A stretch of 6,976 nucleotides of DNA from DATEPR01 sp036503065 (GTDB taxonomy: Bacteria; Actinomycetota; Actinomycetes; Mycobacteriales; Pseudonocardiaceae), in assembly GCA_036503065.1 (NCBI GenBank), contig DASXXM010000096.1, positions 1-6,976 on the forward strand, given 5' to 3'. The first letter of the stretch is position 1, and each line of letters starts with the position of its first letter. Positions 5,616 through 6,976 of the stretch are shown here, piece after piece. The position numbers and the translations under genes are program-made. The notes beneath the pieces were generated by a model. That model saw only the letters and a list, made by a program, of their open reading frames with translations. It was not told the origin of the DNA and made no database searches.

Positions 5616-5619
5616 CCCG

Positions 5620-6363
5620 GTGGCCTTCTCGCCCGCGTCGATCACGGTCGACCGCACCAGTCCCGTGCCGCTGTACTACCAGGTGGCCCAGGTGTTGGAG
5701 CAGGCCATCGAGGCCGGCGAGCTCACGCCCGGCCAGCGGCTGGACAACGAGATCGCGCTCGCCGAGAGCCTCGGCCTCTCCCGGCCGACCATGCGCAGGG
5801 CCATCCAGTACCTGGTCGACCGGGGGCTGCTGGTGCGCAAGCGTGGCGTCGGCACCCAGGTGGTGCACCGCGCGGTGCGCAGGCCGATCGAGTTGACCAG
5901 CCTCTACGACGACCTGGCCACCGAGGGCCGCAGCCCTCGTACGGACGTGCTGCGGCTGGAGGAGATTCCCGCGTCGGACAACGTGGCCCACGTGCTCGGC
6001 GTGCCGGAGGGCACCGCGGTGCTGGCCCTGGAACGGCTGCGCTACGCCGACGACGCGCCACTGGCCGTGCTGCGCAACTACCTGCCGTCCGGCCTGGTCA
6101 CGCTCACCGAGCAGGGCCTGCGCGACAACGGTCTCTACCAGACGATGCGGTCGGCCGGCATCCGGTTGCACCTGGCGTCGCAGATGATCGGCGCGCGCCC
6201 GGCCACCGGCGCCGAGGCCAGGATGCTGGGCGAGCCGCGTGGCGCGTCGCTGCTCACCATGCGCCGCACCGCGTACGACGAGACCGGGCGGGTCGTCGAG
6301 TACGGCGACCACATCTACCGGGCGTCGGTCTATTCCTTCGAGTTCGTCCTGGTCAGTCGTTGA
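5620..6363 (+). CDS. GntR-family transcriptional regulator, HutC subfamily (UTRA domain)
   Basis: This is a 247-residue DNA-binding regulator. The N-terminal winged helix-turn-helix covers about residues 15-82: PLYYQVAQVLEQAIEAGELTPG, then LDNEIALAESLGLSRPTMRR with the recognition helix near 52-65, then the wing VRKRGVGTQV (72-81). A UTRA effector-binding domain follows from about 93 to 242, with typical features such as a long effector-domain strand LALERLRYADDAPLAVLRNY (135-154) and the ending YGDHIYRASVYSFEF. The family usually has LPSE where this protein has LDNE. It is divergent from the catabolic operon and heads a second unit with the dehydrogenase gene 26 bp downstream, so it most likely represses both and responds to an inositol-pathway intermediate; effector and operator are inferred. 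The GTG start is favoured by the Shine-Dalgarno sequence; ATG 5608 (251 residues) is the alternative. Confidence 0.92.
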   Translation: MAFSPASITVDRTSPVPLYYQVAQVLEQAIEAGELTPGQRLDNEIALAESLGLSRPTMRRAIQYLVDRGLLVRKRGVGTQVVHRAVRRPIELTSLYDDLATEGRSPRTDVLRLEEIPASDNVAHVLGVPEGTAVLALERLRYADDAPLAVLRNYLPSGLVTLTEQGLRDNGLYQTMRSAGIRLHLASQMIGARPATGAEARMLGEPRGASLLTMRRTAYDETGRVVEYGDHIYRASVYSFEFVLVSR

Positions 6364-6375
6364 TCTTTTGTTTCG

Positions 6376-6381
6376 TGGAGG
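6376..6381 (+). promoter_or_regulatory. Ribosome binding site (TGGAGG) of the dehydrogenase gene
   Basis: TGGAGG lies 8 bases before the ATG at 6390, inside the short gap after gntR. No separate promoter is seen in the 26-base gap, so the gene is probably co-transcribed with gntR. Confidence 0.75.
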
Positions 6382-6389
6382 TCCGGATC

Positions 6390-6976
6390 ATGAGGCTTGG
6401 GCTGGTTGGCGTCGGGCGCATCGGCGCGTTTCACGCGGAGACCCTTCGGCAGTTGGCTGATGTGGTCGTCGCCGACGTGGACCCGGTGCGGGCGCGGGAG
6501 GTGGCGGAGAAGCTCGGCGTCGACTTCGCGGTGTCGGTGGACGCGTTGTTCGCTTCCGGACTGGACGGTCTAGTGATCGCGGCGCCCACCGATGCGCACC
6601 CAGCGCTGATCCTGCGGGCGGTTTCCGCTGGTCTGCCGGTGTTCTGCGAGAAGCCGGTGGCGGGGGACATCGAGGGCACGTTGCGGGTGGTGGACCGGAT
6701 CGCGTCGGCCGACGTGCCGGTGCAGATCGGTTTCCAGCGCCGGTTCGACGCCGGCTACATGGCCGCGCGGGAGGCAGTTTTTGCCGGTCGGCTCGGCTGG
6801 ATTCACACCCTGCGGGCCACCACGTGCGATCCGGCGCCGCCACCTGCCGCGTACATCGCCACGTCCGGCGGGTTCTTCCGGGACTGCAGCGTGCACGATT
6901 TCGACATCATCCGGTGGGTGACCGGCCGCGAGGTGACCGAGGTGTACGCGGTCGGCGCGAACCGGGGCGCGGACTT
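6390..6976 (+). CDS. iolG: Inositol 2-dehydrogenase-like oxidoreductase, Gfo/Idh/MocA family (partial, N-terminal part)
   Basis: This NAD(P)-dependent dehydrogenase probably oxidises myo-inositol or another cyclitol to an inosose, the entry step of the pathway. The first 195 codons are present and the gene runs past the right edge; family members are usually about 330-350 residues. The Rossmann fold begins MRLGLVGVGRIGAFH, with the dinucleotide motif GVGRIG at 7-12 and an acidic residue (Asp29/Asp31) at the end of the second strand that would favour NAD over NADP. The family motif CEKPV (86-90) supplies catalytic Lys88. The stretch GGFFRDCSVHDFD (160-172) supplies Asp165 and His169, with the same four-residue spacing as the Asp172/His176 pair of Bacillus subtilis IolG. 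A scyllo-inositol dehydrogenase or another sugar dehydrogenase remains possible because the C-terminal substrate region is missing. Confidence 0.88.
   Translation, partial: MRLGLVGVGRIGAFHAETLRQLADVVVADVDPVRAREVAEKLGVDFAVSVDALFASGLDGLVIAAPTDAHPALILRAVSAGLPVFCEKPVAGDIEGTLRVVDRIASADVPVQIGFQRRFDAGYMAAREAVFAGRLGWIHTLRATTCDPAPPPAAYIATSGGFFRDCSVHDFDIIRWVTGREVTEVYAVGANRGAD

Noticed and set aside
5596..5619. TTG 5596 or ATG 5608 as the gntR start
   Set aside because: Neither has a clear Shine-Dalgarno sequence, whereas GTG 5620 does. ATG 5608 cannot be excluded.
1..6976. Novel defence system, mobile element, CRISPR array, tRNA or riboswitch
   Set aside because: All coding space is taken by a coherent sugar catabolism and import locus. 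I see no transposase, integrase, array-like repeats or tRNA-like folds.

Overview
The window comes from a GC-rich genome with strong G/C preference at third codon positions, GTG as a likely start codon in one gene, and long spurious open frames on the antisense strands. This points to a high-GC actinobacterium. A Pseudonocardiales-like genus is a guess from gene style, not something the sequence proves. The contents are a carbohydrate catabolism and uptake locus whose enzymes look like those of myo-inositol (iol) degradation.

Layout: a divergent promoter region (about 5445-5619) separates two transcription units. Leftward (minus strand) there are six genes in order: an IolE/IolH-like TIM-barrel protein (5444-4569), an IolC-like PfkB kinase (4572-3607), a (beta/alpha)8 aldolase-like protein of the Cgl0159 type (3614-2739), a lipoprotein sugar-binding protein (2714-1662), an RbsC-type permease (1470-379), and the N-terminal 127 codons of the ABC ATPase (382-1), which runs off the left edge. 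The first three genes overlap by 4 and 8 bp and the permease and ATPase by 4 bp, so the enzymes and the transporter core look translationally coupled. Rightward (plus strand) there is a GntR/HutC-type regulator (5620-6363), followed 26 bp later by an IolG-like Gfo/Idh/MocA dehydrogenase (6390-6976), which runs off the right edge.

How it works together (inference from families): the binding protein and CUT2-type transporter import a cyclitol or related sugar. The dehydrogenase oxidises it to an inosose. The TIM-barrel protein acts as dehydratase or isomerase. The kinase phosphorylates 2-deoxy-5-keto-D-gluconate. The aldolase-like protein probably cleaves the phosphorylated product. The GntR protein probably senses a pathway metabolite and controls both units from the shared promoter region. 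No iolB, iolD or iolA is present in the window.

The most informative non-coding signals are a near-consensus minus-strand promoter (TTGACA, 17 bp, TATAAA) with a palindrome inside its spacer, TGACA/TGTCA repeats in the gntR leader, a short UACG-loop terminator-like hairpin after the binding-protein gene, and a perfect 10-bp inverted repeat before the permease whose arms match actinobacterial DnaA boxes. I see no mobile element, CRISPR array, RNA gene or clearly new system. The locus is a recognisable metabolic cluster with a few details worth checking.
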